NCBI GenBank assembly: GCA_002778785.1
Contig: PEZS01000011.1
Location: 1-64,000 of the forward strand
Length of the DNA: 64,000 nucleotides
Reading direction: 5' to 3'
From: Bdellovibrionales bacterium CG10_big_fil_rev_8_21_14_0_10_45_34
Lineage (GTDB): Bacteria > Bdellovibrionota > Bdellovibrionia > Bdellovibrionales > 1-14-0-10-45-34
Shown here: one piece after another, positions 50,871 to 60,455 of the stretch
How the letters are laid out: each line of letters opens with the position of its first letter
How positions within the stretch are numbered: the first letter of the stretch is position 1
Notes under the pieces: model-generated
Databases searched by the model: none
What the model was told of the DNA's origin: nothing
What the model saw: only the letters and a program-made list of their open reading frames with translations
Position numbers and translations under genes: made by a program

Positions 50871-53684
50871 GTGCCGGACGCTGTGAACTACAAAGACACC
50901 ATTTGCCTTCCAAAAACTGACTTCCCGATGAAGGCCGATCTTCATATTAGAGAGCCGCAAATAATCAAAAAGTGGATCGACGAAGACGTGCACGGCAAAA
51001 TGGCCAGCTCGGATAAATCTCAAAACTTCGTTTTTACCGACGGCCCCCCTTACGCTAACGGCGACCTTCATATGGGGCACGCTCTTAATAAAATTCTCAA
51101 AGACATAGTGGTAAAATACCAAAACATGGCCGGAAAGCGCGCCGTTTTTGTTCCCGGCTGGGATTGTCATGGGCTACCTATCGAAATGGCGGTGTTGAAA
51201 TCGCAAGGCGAGAAGGCCAAAACGTTAACTCCTAAAGAGATTCGGGCCCTTTCGCGCAAAGAGGCTCAAAAGTGGATCGACATTCAGATGGAGCAGTTTC
51301 AGCGATTTGGAGTAATTGCCGACTGGAAGCACCCCTATAAAACCATGGACTTCTCTTATGAGGCCGAAATAGTAAGAACGCTGGCTCAGATACTCGAAAC
51401 TGGTTGCTTCTATCGCGGAGAAAAGCCCGTGTACTGGTGTCTCCCACTACAAACTGCCCTCGCCGAGGCAGAAGTTGAGTACCGTGAGCATAAAAGCCCC
51501 TCCATCTACGTCGGATTTGATCTTATCGACAAAGATCGAATTCGGCTTGAGCAAACCTTGGGTATAGATAGCGGGCTTTCGAAAGTGCAGTTCGTGATTT
51601 GGACGACGACACCCTGGACACTACCAGCCAATTTAGCTATCGCCGTTCATCCTGACTTTGATTACGGTTTATTTAAGGCCACAAAAGGCACTAGCGACAC
51701 GAATTTTCAAGAACCACTCGGAGTCGTCATAGCAAAAGATCTCAAAGACACCTTTGAAGCTGAGACCGGTTTGCAAATCACTTTGATCGCTACTTTAAAG
51801 GGGGGCAAACTCGAAGGCTATAGTGCTAACCACCCTTTTGTAGACAGGCAATCCCCCGTACTACTAGGTGACCACGTTACACTGGAATCTGGATCTGGAA
51901 TGGTGCACACAGCGCCAGGTCACGGCTTGGAAGACTATGAGCTGGGTGTGCGCTATGGTCTGGATATATATTCGCCAGTCAATGATTCGGGCCGTTACAC
52001 AAAAGAAGTCCCTCAGTGGGAAGGTCTTAAAGTCTTTGAAGCAAACCCCAAGATCGTTGAAGCGCTCAAAACGAGCGGACACCTCTTGGGACTAAAAGAG
52101 ATTACTCATAGCTACCCTCACTGTTGGCGAACAAAAACGCCTCTGATTTTTAGAGCCACTCCTCAGTGGTTTTTGAAGATGGATGATGACAAGTACCCAA
52201 TCCGAAGGAAAGCTCTCGAAGAAATAGATAAAGTTCGATGGGTGCCTGACTGGGGTATAAACCGAATCAAAGGAATGATCGAAAACCGACCTGACTGGTG
52301 TCTCAGCAGACAGAGATCGTGGGGCGTTCCTATTCCGGTTTTCTACTGCGTGAATTGTTCTGAAGCTCTCGTGTCTCAAGCGGCCATGCTAAGAGTTGCA
52401 GACGCGATCGAAGAAACGGGGATCGATGCCTACCATGATATCGAGGCATCTCGATTTACTTCCGGAGAAACTTGTTCGTCTTGCAAAAGTTCCGACTTTA
52501 GAAAAGGTAACGACATTTTTGATGTTTGGTTTGAAAGCGGCTGCGCATTCTCTGCTGTCCAAAAAAAACGCGAAGCGATGGCAACGCCGGCGGATCTTTA
52601 CTTAGAAGGAAGCGATCAGCATAGAGGCTGGTTTCACACAAGCCTACTTACCTCCGTCGCCGCTGACGGGCATGCGCCCTACAAGCAAGTGCTCACGCAC
52701 GGGTTTGTGATGTATGCCAAGGGCCAAAAAATGAGCAAAAGTTTAGGCAATACGGTTGACCCGCTTGAGGTCATAAAAAAGCATGGTGCGGAGACACTCA
52801 GGCTATGGGCTGCGCACGAGGATTACTCAAAAGACCTGACATTTAATCCCGAGACAGTTCAAAGACTCGTCGAAACCTATCGCCGCCTTCGCAATACAAT
52901 GCGATTTATTCTAGGAAGCCTCAATGAGTTTCAGCTTGTTCGAGATGAAGTCCCTTTTGAAGACTTGTTGGAGCTAGATCGGTGGATGCTATCAAAACTT
53001 GCAAATCTCATTTCGGCCTGCATTAAATCGTATGAATCGTATGAATTCTATAAGATCTACCACGCCATCAATCAGTTTGTAACGGTTGAGCTTTCGTCTC
53101 TTTACATGGACGTTATTAAGGACCGCCTCTACACATGGAAAAGAGACGGCGTTGAGCGACGCTCTTGTCAGACTACATTGTTTTACGTGGGCGAAACGCT
53201 GACTTTGTTACTAGCGCCGATAGTTTCTTTTTTGGCAGAAGAGAGTCATGCCTACTTTGAAAAAGTCAGAACAGGATCTGAATCAGCCGACACTGTGTTT
53301 GTTAAATCGATGCCAAATTTGACGCCCATGTGGCAGAACGAGAAGCTCGACAAAGATTTTGAAGTTATGTGGGAGGTTCGATCACACGTGACAAAGGCTC
53401 TTGAAGAGCTGCGAAACACGAAAGTTATTGGCTCGAGTTTAGAGGCTCAGGTAAGAGTCGAAGTGCCGCCCGAGTTTTTCGCTGCTTTGGATCCTCGAAG
53501 AAACGAGCTCGCACAGTACTTTATAGTTTCTAAAGTGGATTTGACTTCGGGCAATGCGCTAAACATTTCGGCAAAACGGGCCGAGGGCGAGAAGTGCGCA
53601 CGGTGTTGGAATCTTCGAGATGATGTGAATGAGGAGGCGAAATTTCCTGGAGTTTGCGCAAAGTGTGTGCAAGCATTGGCTTGA
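50871..53684 (+). CDS. ileS: Isoleucine--tRNA ligase
   Basis: 937-aa class Ia aminoacyl-tRNA synthetase. The adenylate motif is GDLHMGHALNK at about residue 64 (HMGH), KMSKSLGNT is at about 620, the editing domain includes WTTTPWTLPANLAI and GTVHTAPGHG (here SGMVHTAPGHG), and the C-terminal zinc knuckle has CARCWNLRD and CAKC. The GTG start at 50871 has an AAAGGACG upstream. I saw no T-box leader in the 160 bp before it. Its stop overlaps the start of lspA, so ileS-lspA-lgt are co-translated, as in many bacteria (ileS-lspA pairing is common). Confidence 0.97.
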   Translation: MPDAVNYKDTICLPKTDFPMKADLHIREPQIIKKWIDEDVHGKMASSDKSQNFVFTDGPPYANGDLHMGHALNKILKDIVVKYQNMAGKRAVFVPGWDCHGLPIEMAVLKSQGEKAKTLTPKEIRALSRKEAQKWIDIQMEQFQRFGVIADWKHPYKTMDFSYEAEIVRTLAQILETGCFYRGEKPVYWCLPLQTALAEAEVEYREHKSPSIYVGFDLIDKDRIRLEQTLGIDSGLSKVQFVIWTTTPWTLPANLAIAVHPDFDYGLFKATKGTSDTNFQEPLGVVIAKDLKDTFEAETGLQITLIATLKGGKLEGYSANHPFVDRQSPVLLGDHVTLESGSGMVHTAPGHGLEDYELGVRYGLDIYSPVNDSGRYTKEVPQWEGLKVFEANPKIVEALKTSGHLLGLKEITHSYPHCWRTKTPLIFRATPQWFLKMDDDKYPIRRKALEEIDKVRWVPDWGINRIKGMIENRPDWCLSRQRSWGVPIPVFYCVNCSEALVSQAAMLRVADAIEETGIDAYHDIEASRFTSGETCSSCKSSDFRKGNDIFDVWFESGCAFSAVQKKREAMATPADLYLEGSDQHRGWFHTSLLTSVAADGHAPYKQVLTHGFVMYAKGQKMSKSLGNTVDPLEVIKKHGAETLRLWAAHEDYSKDLTFNPETVQRLVETYRRLRNTMRFILGSLNEFQLVRDEVPFEDLLELDRWMLSKLANLISACIKSYESYEFYKIYHAINQFVTVELSSLYMDVIKDRLYTWKRDGVERRSCQTTLFYVGETLTLLLAPIVSFLAEESHAYFEKVRTGSESADTVFVKSMPNLTPMWQNEKLDKDFEVMWEVRSHVTKALEELRNTKVIGSSLEAQVRVEVPPEFFAALDPRRNELAQYFIVSKVDLTSGNALNISAKRAEGEKCARCWNLRDDVNEEAKFPGVCAKCVQALA

Positions 53685-54187
53685 TGGAAAAGTTTAAATA
53701 CCTATTGCTTCTCACTTCTACAGCCGCCATTGTCGCCCTCGATCAAGCGACAAAAATTTATATTCACACTCACTATCGCTTAGGCGAATCTACAAGTGTT
53801 ATAGAGGATTACTTCAACATCACTTACGTGAGGAACCCTGGCGCCGCCTTTGGTTTTTTGGCCAAAAGCAATCCTGCATTTCGCGAAAACTTCTTTCTCA
53901 TACTACCTCCCCTGCTTATGGCTGTTATTTTATGGCTGCTGCGGGGTACGCCGTTTAAGGAAAGGGTTCAAGTCATCGCACTTTGTCTCGTATTTGGCGG
54001 AGCACTTGGTAACTACATTGATCGGATTCAACATGGTTTCGTCATCGATTTTTTAGACTTCCACTACAAGGGCGTCTACTCTTGGCCGGCGTTTAATGTG
54101 GCCGACATTACAATTGTGACAGGCATATCACTCATGGTTTTAATGAGCTTTCTAGAGCAAAAAAAGAGCGGCAAAGCAAAAGCTTAG
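53684..54187 (+). CDS. lspA: Lipoprotein signal peptidase (signal peptidase II)
   Basis: 167-aa polytopic membrane aspartyl protease that cleaves prolipoprotein signals after lipidation. Motifs: VALDQATKIYI, VRNPGAAFGF, GGALGNYIDRI (catalytic Asp) and PAFNVADI (second Asp). ATG 53684 overlaps the ileS stop (TGATG). This is the conventional copy; the second at 19823 carries extra domains. Confidence 0.96.
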   Translation: MEKFKYLLLLTSTAAIVALDQATKIYIHTHYRLGESTSVIEDYFNITYVRNPGAAFGFLAKSNPAFRENFFLILPPLLMAVILWLLRGTPFKERVQVIALCLVFGGALGNYIDRIQHGFVIDFLDFHYKGVYSWPAFNVADITIVTGISLMVLMSFLEQKKSGKAKA

Positions 54188-54196
54188 GAGGCATTT

Positions 54197-55117
54197 TTGG
54201 GAGAAAGCTTGACTCACTACATTCACAATTTAGACCCAATACTTTTTAGCGCTGGGCCCATCACAGTCCGCTGGTATGGCCTTATGTATTTAGTCGGATA
54301 TGCAGTAGGGTATTTCGTACTTCTCAATCGTTATAAAAAAGGGCTACTGGCATTTAACTCGGAGCAAATTCAAGAGCTCATAACTTATCTACTTATAGGT
54401 ATGATCCTTGGGGCAAGACTTGTTTACGTTCTTGTTTATGACCCGATGAACTTTCTAGAGCACCCAGAAGAAATCATAATGGTGTGGAAGGGCGGACTTT
54501 CTTTTCATGGCGCCGCTATCGGGTTTATCTACGCCATTTACTTGTATGGTAAAAAAACGGGCGTGGGCTTTTTTCACATTAGTGACAGCGTTGTCTTAGG
54601 GGCCGCTCAAGGCATCATTTGGGGAAGGCTCGGCAATTTTATTAACGGTGAACTCTTCGGGAGAACAGGCGACGTTCCGTGGGCGGTTATATTTCCGGGT
54701 GGAGGAGACTTGCCTCGGCATCCCTCACAACTCTATCAAGCTCTAGGTGAAGGGCTTTGTGTCTTCTTGCTTCTTCTGTTCGTTCAAAAAATCGAACGCA
54801 AAAAAGGCATGGCCCCTCTGCCGCTCGAGCAATGGAAACCAGAAGACAGAAAACAAGCTCAGAAGGGTCGTGCTGTCGTTTGGAAGCGCACCGGAGTTCT
54901 AGGTGGTGCTTTTTTAATCCTGTACGGTGTAGCCAGATTTATTGTGGAATTTTTTAGAGAGCCAGATCCTCAACTTGGCTATTTTTTCGGCTGGATGACG
55001 ATGGGGCAAATACTTTGTTTGCTAATGATTTTTGGGGGCGGACTATTACTCCATCGGCGAATCCGTAAGCCAGTTCCAGAAGCTTACCCCTTAGATTTTA
55101 GTCATTTAAAGTCTTAG
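54197..55117 (+). CDS. lgt: Phosphatidylglycerol--prolipoprotein diacylglyceryl transferase
   Basis: 306-aa inner-membrane enzyme that transfers diacylglycerol to lipobox cysteine before LspA acts. Family marks: RWYGLMYLVGYAVGY, GARLVYVLVYDP, GGLSFHGAAIGF with the His of HGAA, GRLGNFINGELFGR and RHPSQLYQALGEG. TTG start at 54197 with TAGGAGG nearby, 10 bp after lspA. Confidence 0.95.
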   Translation: MGESLTHYIHNLDPILFSAGPITVRWYGLMYLVGYAVGYFVLLNRYKKGLLAFNSEQIQELITYLLIGMILGARLVYVLVYDPMNFLEHPEEIIMVWKGGLSFHGAAIGFIYAIYLYGKKTGVGFFHISDSVVLGAAQGIIWGRLGNFINGELFGRTGDVPWAVIFPGGGDLPRHPSQLYQALGEGLCVFLLLLFVQKIERKKGMAPLPLEQWKPEDRKQAQKGRAVVWKRTGVLGGAFLILYGVARFIVEFFREPDPQLGYFFGWMTMGQILCLLMIFGGGLLLHRRIRKPVPEAYPLDFSHLKS

Positions 55118-55130
55118 GAGCCCTTCACTT

Positions 55131-55727
55131 ATGAAAAGTAAGAGCAAAAACAAGGGTCTCGATGGAAAGCAATTAACTAAAAAGAACCGCCCACAAGTGC
55201 GACCAGTTGAATCAGAAATGAAAAATCTGAGTTACAAAATTATTCTTGAAAAGGAAACTTTTAAGTTCTCATGCAGTCACTTTACTATTTTGGCGCCAAA
55301 CAAAGCGGAACGGCTCCATGGCCACAATTACTACCTTAGCTGCGAAATCGGCGTGAACTCCGTCGACAAAGACCTTGGCTTTGCTTTTGATTTAAACACT
55401 ATCAAACCGATACTTAAGCAGATCTGTGATGAACTCGACGAGAGGATTGTCATCGCTGGAGACTCGCCGTATCTAAAAATCAAAAGATCAAAAATCGAAG
55501 TCGAGCTTAGGTTTGCAAGTCGTCGATACGTCTTTCCGAGAAATGAAACAGTCGTTCTTGAAATCTCAAACGTCACTGTCGAAGAACTTTCACGCTGGAT
55601 CCTTGAAAAGCTGATGAAAAAGATCAAAAAGCAATCGATCACACCCAAGATTTCTTGGATAGCTATTGGTCTTGAAGAGAGTAGAGGCCAAAAGGTCATT
55701 GCAAAACTCGCTTTAAGCCATAAATAA
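55131..55727 (+). CDS. 6-pyruvoyl-tetrahydropterin synthase/QueD-family protein
   Basis: 198 aa. After a 30-residue basic tail, the PTPS fold shows FKFSCSHFTILAP and LHGHNYYLSCE, where three histidines bind zinc, FAFDLNTIKPIL, and the C-terminal NVTVEELSRWILEKL and EESRGQK (catalytic Glu). QueD members make 6-carboxytetrahydropterin for queuosine and 7-deazaguanine synthesis, but this protein could be another PTPS subtype. The sequence SHFT...HGHNY matches the family but the usual catalytic Cys position cannot be fixed. The 3' 115 bp are repeated in degenerate form at 57228-57345. Confidence 0.85.
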   Translation: MKSKSKNKGLDGKQLTKKNRPQVRPVESEMKNLSYKIILEKETFKFSCSHFTILAPNKAERLHGHNYYLSCEIGVNSVDKDLGFAFDLNTIKPILKQICDELDERIVIAGDSPYLKIKRSKIEVELRFASRRYVFPRNETVVLEISNVTVEELSRWILEKLMKKIKKQSITPKISWIAIGLEESRGQKVIAKLALSHK

Positions 55728-55728
55728 G
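55613..55728. repeat. Direct repeat, intact copy (end of PTPS gene)
   Basis: The last 115 bp or so of the PTPS gene align with 57228-57345 at about four in five positions by eye, with small gaps. Shared blocks include AAAAAGATCAAAAAG and GAGAGTAGAGGCC. The pair flanks the small AAA+ gene. Confidence 0.8.
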
Positions 55729-55933
55729 TTTGATAGTCTCTTATATTTTTTACACAGCCTTTTGATCAGAATTGTAAATTTATACTTCTGGCCTGAAAAC
55801 GGCTTTTGACCCTGCAAGTCGATTATAAAACTTAATCAAGAGTTTGATTGAGAGTTGATGAAAGGGTGTTGTCTGGGCGGGGTTGCCTCAGTCGCAGATT
55901 AGATTGGAAGTTTAAAAACTAGGGGGGAGTTTC

Positions 55934-57202
55934 ATGAATAGCAATTTTATCGTAAAAACAGTTGGGTTGGCTTCGATATCCTTTCTGACATTGTCAACTT
56001 TTGAAAGTCCGGCTTACGGGGCCCCGCAACTCCCACAGAAAAAAGAGCCCGCTTGCGAAACACTTTTATCTCCTCGTGCGCCTTCTAACAATTTGGCTGA
56101 AAATTTGCCAGCCCTCCAAGACAAAGGGGGGCGCAAGGGTTCACCCAAGTCTTCCACGATTCCATCTAAGAAAAGTTTGATTGATAGACGAAAAAAAGTG
56201 GCGAGCAAACTCAATCTAGTCAATCAAGACGCCTTAGATGAGCTCATTGAAATGGCCTCCAAGGCAGAAGTTTTTAACCGTGCTGATCAAAAACCCATTG
56301 CAACACAGCTACTACTTGGCCCAAAGGGCAGTGGAAAAGATCGCTTTGCAGAAGCTCTTGCAATGTCACTTCATGGTGACAGCAGCAGAATTCTCACAAT
56401 CGACTGCTCTACATCCTTAAGAGAAGGAATCACTCATCGCAAAGGCGCAAATGGCCTTCTAAAGCCCGTTCTAACAACTGAAGATCTGAAGTCAGTCACA
56501 TCCGAAAGCAGCGCAATTTCAATCGTCGTCTTTGATAAAATTGATTCTATAGAAGAACCCGGTGCCCGCGAAGGCTTTGCCAACCTTTTGATCAATAGCC
56601 TTGCGGAAGGCCGAGTGCCTGGCTCTAGTGAACAGGTTGATCTATCTAAAACCTTAATACTTTTCAGGAGCGATCTTGATCCCTTTCAAATAAATACGTC
56701 TCAACCCAATGAGCAGCGCCCACAATACGGTTTTGTGCCTAGCCAATCTACAGGAGAAAGTGAAAAAGGAACGGTAAGTCCCGAAGCTCGAGTCAACGCC
56801 AATATACAATATGTTTTGAGAACTAACTTTTCGCCGACAACACTCAATAATTTGGGTGGCGTTGTATTGTTTGGGTACCTACCTGTTAAGACCCTTGCAC
56901 GATTAGCGAATGAAAGATTCGAGCTGTGGCGTGAAAAAAATAGTGCCATCCTGCGCGGTATTCATATCAACTACAACAGGGCATCCCTCACAACTTGGCT
57001 GGCGCTCAATGCAACAAATGGACAATCCTACGGAACCAAAGACGCCGTAGATTCTATCACCGAGTATTTGCTTATTTCTCAGTTAGAAAAGCAGCTCTTC
57101 AAAGTTGTTTCAAATCCGGCATTTATTAGCTCCTCATCAAAAATAAAGGTGAAAGTTGATGTCAGGGTAGATACTAATGAGCCGGTTGTCACAACCGACT
57201 AA
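55934..57202 (+). CDS. Exported AAA+-like protein with altered ATPase motifs
   Basis: 422 aa. The N-terminus is a typical signal peptide (residues 1-29, KTVGLASISFLTLSTFESPAYGAP with AYG-A cleavage). The AAA+ core has LLLGPKGSGKD at about residues 127-137 and VVFDKIDSIEE at about 197-207. In normal AAA+ ATPases these are GxxGxGK[ST] and DE: here the Walker A ends in Asp and Walker B lacks the catalytic Glu. Similarity to ClpB/ClpX-like segments is limited to this core. ATP is not normally available outside the cytoplasm, so a binding-only or structural role is likely. The next gene is a PrkA-like AAA+ protein, also with an export signal. Confidence 0.7.
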   Translation: MNSNFIVKTVGLASISFLTLSTFESPAYGAPQLPQKKEPACETLLSPRAPSNNLAENLPALQDKGGRKGSPKSSTIPSKKSLIDRRKKVASKLNLVNQDALDELIEMASKAEVFNRADQKPIATQLLLGPKGSGKDRFAEALAMSLHGDSSRILTIDCSTSLREGITHRKGANGLLKPVLTTEDLKSVTSESSAISIVVFDKIDSIEEPGAREGFANLLINSLAEGRVPGSSEQVDLSKTLILFRSDLDPFQINTSQPNEQRPQYGFVPSQSTGESEKGTVSPEARVNANIQYVLRTNFSPTTLNNLGGVVLFGYLPVKTLARLANERFELWREKNSAILRGIHINYNRASLTTWLALNATNGQSYGTKDAVDSITEYLLISQLEKQLFKVVSNPAFISSSSKIKVKVDVRVDTNEPVVTTD

Positions 57203-57227
57203 GAAGCCTCTCTGAAAGAATTCAGCC

Positions 57228-57345
57228 GATAAAAAAGATCAAAAAGTAGTCGATCATCCCCTAAAATTTCTAAGATAGCTGGCGGCCTTGAAAGAGAGTA
57301 GAGGCCGAAAAGTCCTCGCAGAACTAAGGCTTTGTACAAAATAAG
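57228..57345 (+). pseudogene. Degenerate fragment of PTPS gene 3' end
   Basis: Aligns with 55613-55728 (see repeat entry). Frames are interrupted by stops and small indels, so it codes for nothing. Its presence beyond the small AAA+ gene shows duplication of the PTPS end at the time of, or before, the insertion of that gene. Confidence 0.75.
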
Positions 57346-57463
57346 GGTGAGCCTGCCCTTCAAGATTGCCCACGCTTGATCTCACACAAGAGTTTTATCC
57401 GCTGATCACAAAATGTTTCGATAAGTTTTAGAAAAATTTTCAAAACCCATAGGGAAAATTTTC

Positions 57464-57469
57464 TATAAT
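57464..57469 (+). promoter_or_regulatory. Candidate -10 element (TATAAT)
   Basis: TATAAT is a perfect consensus hexamer about 120 bp before the PrkA-like start. A convincing -35 is not seen at 17 bp, so another factor or an extended element may be required. Confidence 0.45.
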
Positions 57470-57589
57470 TCGGCTAGTCATTTACAGGTCGAACTAACCC
57501 GATCTATTTTCCGTCCCTACCAATAGTTTCGGTTTCAATTTGAAACTCTTGAGTAATGAATCAGTTATTAATTTCAGGGAGGGTATCTT

Positions 57590-60352
57590 TTGGCAAAGCC
57601 GATTTCTTTATTATTTGGCAACAAGTTTGAAAAAAACAACCAGGCCCACTCTATTAAAAACCTTAGGAAAAGCCCTTCAAGCGACAATACAAATTATCAA
57701 ATATTTTTAAATTGGGAAACCTCTAGAATTGGAAGGATTTCGAAGATGAACAGAGCAACAAATGCGACATACCATTCGAGCAGTTCCAACCGAATCGCAT
57801 CAAACCCAAATCAAGTTAGAACCAGCCCTACTCTTCGCTCGCTTCTAAGCTTTTGGACGACGTTGTTATTTATCTCAACAATGTCTTTTTTGGCACATGG
57901 GCAGCAAAATGGGGAACCATCGAACTCCTGTGAAATCTTTAGTAGTGCAGATTTTATTTCGGCAAACACAAGTGCCACAGAATCCTTCTACGTAGAAGGA
58001 TCACGACACAGACTCTCAGATCTTCTACGCCCCGGAAAGGCCAACTTAGCAGCAACTAGCCCAATGGTTGTGATGTGGTCTGCGCAAAGAATCTATGCTC
58101 TCTTTACAGCTGTGGCCCCAGAGAGGGTTTGGAGCTCTGGGATTCTACCCACCAAGGTTACCCAATACCCGCTACTTAGCGAGCCGAGGCCAGAGAACGG
58201 TGGACGCTACATCGTTGGTCACAAAGAAACGATTGCCGACATCATGAACCTTCTTGCAATCGCTCGTCTTGACCCTAATTCCAGTGCAGCAAAAAAGGTG
58301 CCTCTACTGGAGGGCACATCGGGAACCGGCAAGACCGAGTTTCTGGACATTTTAGTAAATATCCTTAGAAATCTTTCGACAAAAAACGACACATACAAGT
58401 TTTGGACATTTCGCTTTGTCGACCTTATTAAAATTCCCCAACTCGTCGAGGTTTTGCCAACAGAAAGAAACGCAAGGGGAGAACTTTATATTCCACCCGT
58501 TGAGTCATCTTCACTTCAGTCGCCGCTTTTTTTACTTCCAGAGGCCTTTCAACAGGCTGTATTGGATCAACCAGAGGTCCAGGCGAGCGTCCAACGGATA
58601 TGCAATTGTTCCCCCAAGCCCGTTAACAATCTAGCACCCGGCATGCAGTTTATTGCCAAGAAAATCGTCGAATTCTATACGTCCAAATCAAAGGGCTTTA
58701 CGGAATTAACGCCGGAACAGAGAGCTCGTTTAATGGTGAGTTTCCTAGAGAACCACGTTGAGATTGTCGAGTATGATCCGCGGAATATTGCGAGAATTGA
58801 TGCCCAACCTAAAGATCCGAAGTTTGACCAACTATTTGTTGGAACAGTTGCCATTAACACGGCTTTGGGAAAAATGGATCATCCACTGTCTTATACTTAT
58901 TCTGGGTCGATTCTAAGAAACAATGGACTAATGGTTTTTATGGACGAGCTCCTACGAAACGATCCCTCGCTGCTCGATATGATGTTAGGGCTTATGGAGA
59001 GTCGCAGCTTTCGGATGGGCGGCGCCCCTCAAGTGCGCGTTGATGCTTGGGTAATTGCAGCAACGAATACAGAAAGTGTGGAAGAAGCAAAGTCTGCGGC
59101 TAGTTTGAAAGCCAAATTAGACCGTATGGCGCGCTTTCCAATGGAACTCTTGATACATCCTCTTGAAATCGCTGAAGCAACAATGCTCATGAATGGCGTA
59201 GGTTCATTTGAACAGCGCAGGCTCATTGGTTACGAAGAGCAAAAGGCTGATCTGTACGAAGATGGTTTAGCTAAATGGACCCCGGCAAACATCAAAGAAT
59301 TATTTATTCCTCGCAGCAGTATCCAAACTCAGATTCAGGGTCCTGACAGAAGGTACGCTATTCGCTATCGAACAGCCGATTATTCTGGTGAAAAGATTGT
59401 CGAGATCGCACCGCATGCTTTGACCTTCATGGCGAGCATTGCTAGCGCCACCCGTTCCTCCAACGACGTAGAGAGTGCAGCTCAGCTTTTGAAGGATAGA
59501 ACTAAGCCTGTTTCTTTAAGAGAACCTCTTTTCACAGATTTAGCCCACCGTATACGAATGTACCTTGGCGACGTAGATCGACCACAGAATTCAGTACTCA
59601 CAGAGCTTGCTGATCTTACCAAATTGCTGAAGGAGGGATCCTTTGGAATTTCTCAACGAGACCTTGCTGCAAACTGGTTCGCCGGAGCGATTGGCCGTGC
59701 CGTTGACGATGGCAGCAACACTGTGACAGTAGAAACAATTGCCAAGACCTTCCTCGCAGAACTTGGTACGAAAAAAGATGGAATTACATATCCGAACGAA
59801 GAGGCAAGATTGCGATGGATTGACCTTTCACGCCAAGTTCTACGAGACGTAATTGAGCCAAGAATTAATCAAGACGTCACCGAAGCAATGGCAAGAGGAT
59901 TAGCGTCCGTAGAGAGTGTCTACGATGAAGTGATTCTAGAGATTACTGAGCTTCAAAAAGACAATACAGCAACGCAATACCAAAATGCTGAAGGATCAAT
60001 TATTCCGATAAACAGGAAGAGACTCGAAAAAGTAATGGCTCTCTACACAAAAGAAACTCGGAGAACGTTTAGTATCGCTGAGATCCTAAGTGCCAACTTA
60101 ACTGGAGGCATTGATCGTCATAGAGATACTAACTTGATGACGGCTGTCAGTATGTTCATTACTGAAACAACTTCAGCCCAATACACGATTCAGAATCTCT
60201 TACAGGCGAGAAACAGTGGGGCCTCTGGATCAGACGAGAGTATCCGTGCCCATGAATTGATACGCACCATGATTAGGTACAAAGGTTACAATGAGCATTC
60301 TGCCGTAGAGGCGTTAAAGATAATGCAAGGTTATAAGGTATTGGGTGAGTAG
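57590..60352 (+). CDS. PrkA-like AAA+ protein with export/anchor segment
   Basis: 920 aa. The AAA+ part resembles PrkA-type serine kinases: LLEGTSGTGKTEF (Walker A near residue 242), SYTYSGSILRNNGLMVFMDELLRND (Walker B near 450), WVIAATNTESVEEAKSAASLKAKLDRM, and the C-terminal FSIAEILSANLTGGIDRH region. The insert between Walker A and B is long, as in PrkA. Unlike cytoplasmic PrkA, a hydrophobic segment (SLLSFWTTLLFISTMSFLAHG) precedes the domain. TTG 57590 has a strong AGGGAGGG; ATG 57746 with GGAAGG is an alternative giving a conventional signal peptide. Which start is used decides anchor versus secretion. The Gln/Asn-rich segment after the hydrophobic stretch looks mature-like. Confidence 0.8.
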   Translation: MAKPISLLFGNKFEKNNQAHSIKNLRKSPSSDNTNYQIFLNWETSRIGRISKMNRATNATYHSSSSNRIASNPNQVRTSPTLRSLLSFWTTLLFISTMSFLAHGQQNGEPSNSCEIFSSADFISANTSATESFYVEGSRHRLSDLLRPGKANLAATSPMVVMWSAQRIYALFTAVAPERVWSSGILPTKVTQYPLLSEPRPENGGRYIVGHKETIADIMNLLAIARLDPNSSAAKKVPLLEGTSGTGKTEFLDILVNILRNLSTKNDTYKFWTFRFVDLIKIPQLVEVLPTERNARGELYIPPVESSSLQSPLFLLPEAFQQAVLDQPEVQASVQRICNCSPKPVNNLAPGMQFIAKKIVEFYTSKSKGFTELTPEQRARLMVSFLENHVEIVEYDPRNIARIDAQPKDPKFDQLFVGTVAINTALGKMDHPLSYTYSGSILRNNGLMVFMDELLRNDPSLLDMMLGLMESRSFRMGGAPQVRVDAWVIAATNTESVEEAKSAASLKAKLDRMARFPMELLIHPLEIAEATMLMNGVGSFEQRRLIGYEEQKADLYEDGLAKWTPANIKELFIPRSSIQTQIQGPDRRYAIRYRTADYSGEKIVEIAPHALTFMASIASATRSSNDVESAAQLLKDRTKPVSLREPLFTDLAHRIRMYLGDVDRPQNSVLTELADLTKLLKEGSFGISQRDLAANWFAGAIGRAVDDGSNTVTVETIAKTFLAELGTKKDGITYPNEEARLRWIDLSRQVLRDVIEPRINQDVTEAMARGLASVESVYDEVILEITELQKDNTATQYQNAEGSIIPINRKRLEKVMALYTKETRRTFSIAEILSANLTGGIDRHRDTNLMTAVSMFITETTSAQYTIQNLLQARNSGASGSDESIRAHELIRTMIRYKGYNEHSAVEALKIMQGYKVLGE

Positions 60353-60455
60353 ATTTGTTGACTTAACACTTGGGTAAGTTCTTTCAGTCCCTAGAAGAGG
60401 AGCACGAAAACTACTTTGCACTAAGTTTTACCTTAAGGAAATTTTTGAGGTAGCT

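Larger units (their letters stand above)
57203..57589. other. Intergenic region before PrkA-like gene
   Basis: About 390 bp containing the PTPS remnant and, at 57464-57469, TATAAT, a good -10 element with only a weak -35. A strong AGGGAGGG lies just ahead of the TTG at 57590. No gene seen. Confidence 0.5.

Noticed and set aside
55800-55830. TTGACC and TATAAA before the small AAA+ gene
   Set aside because: The spacing is about 12 bp, too short for a normal sigma-70 promoter.
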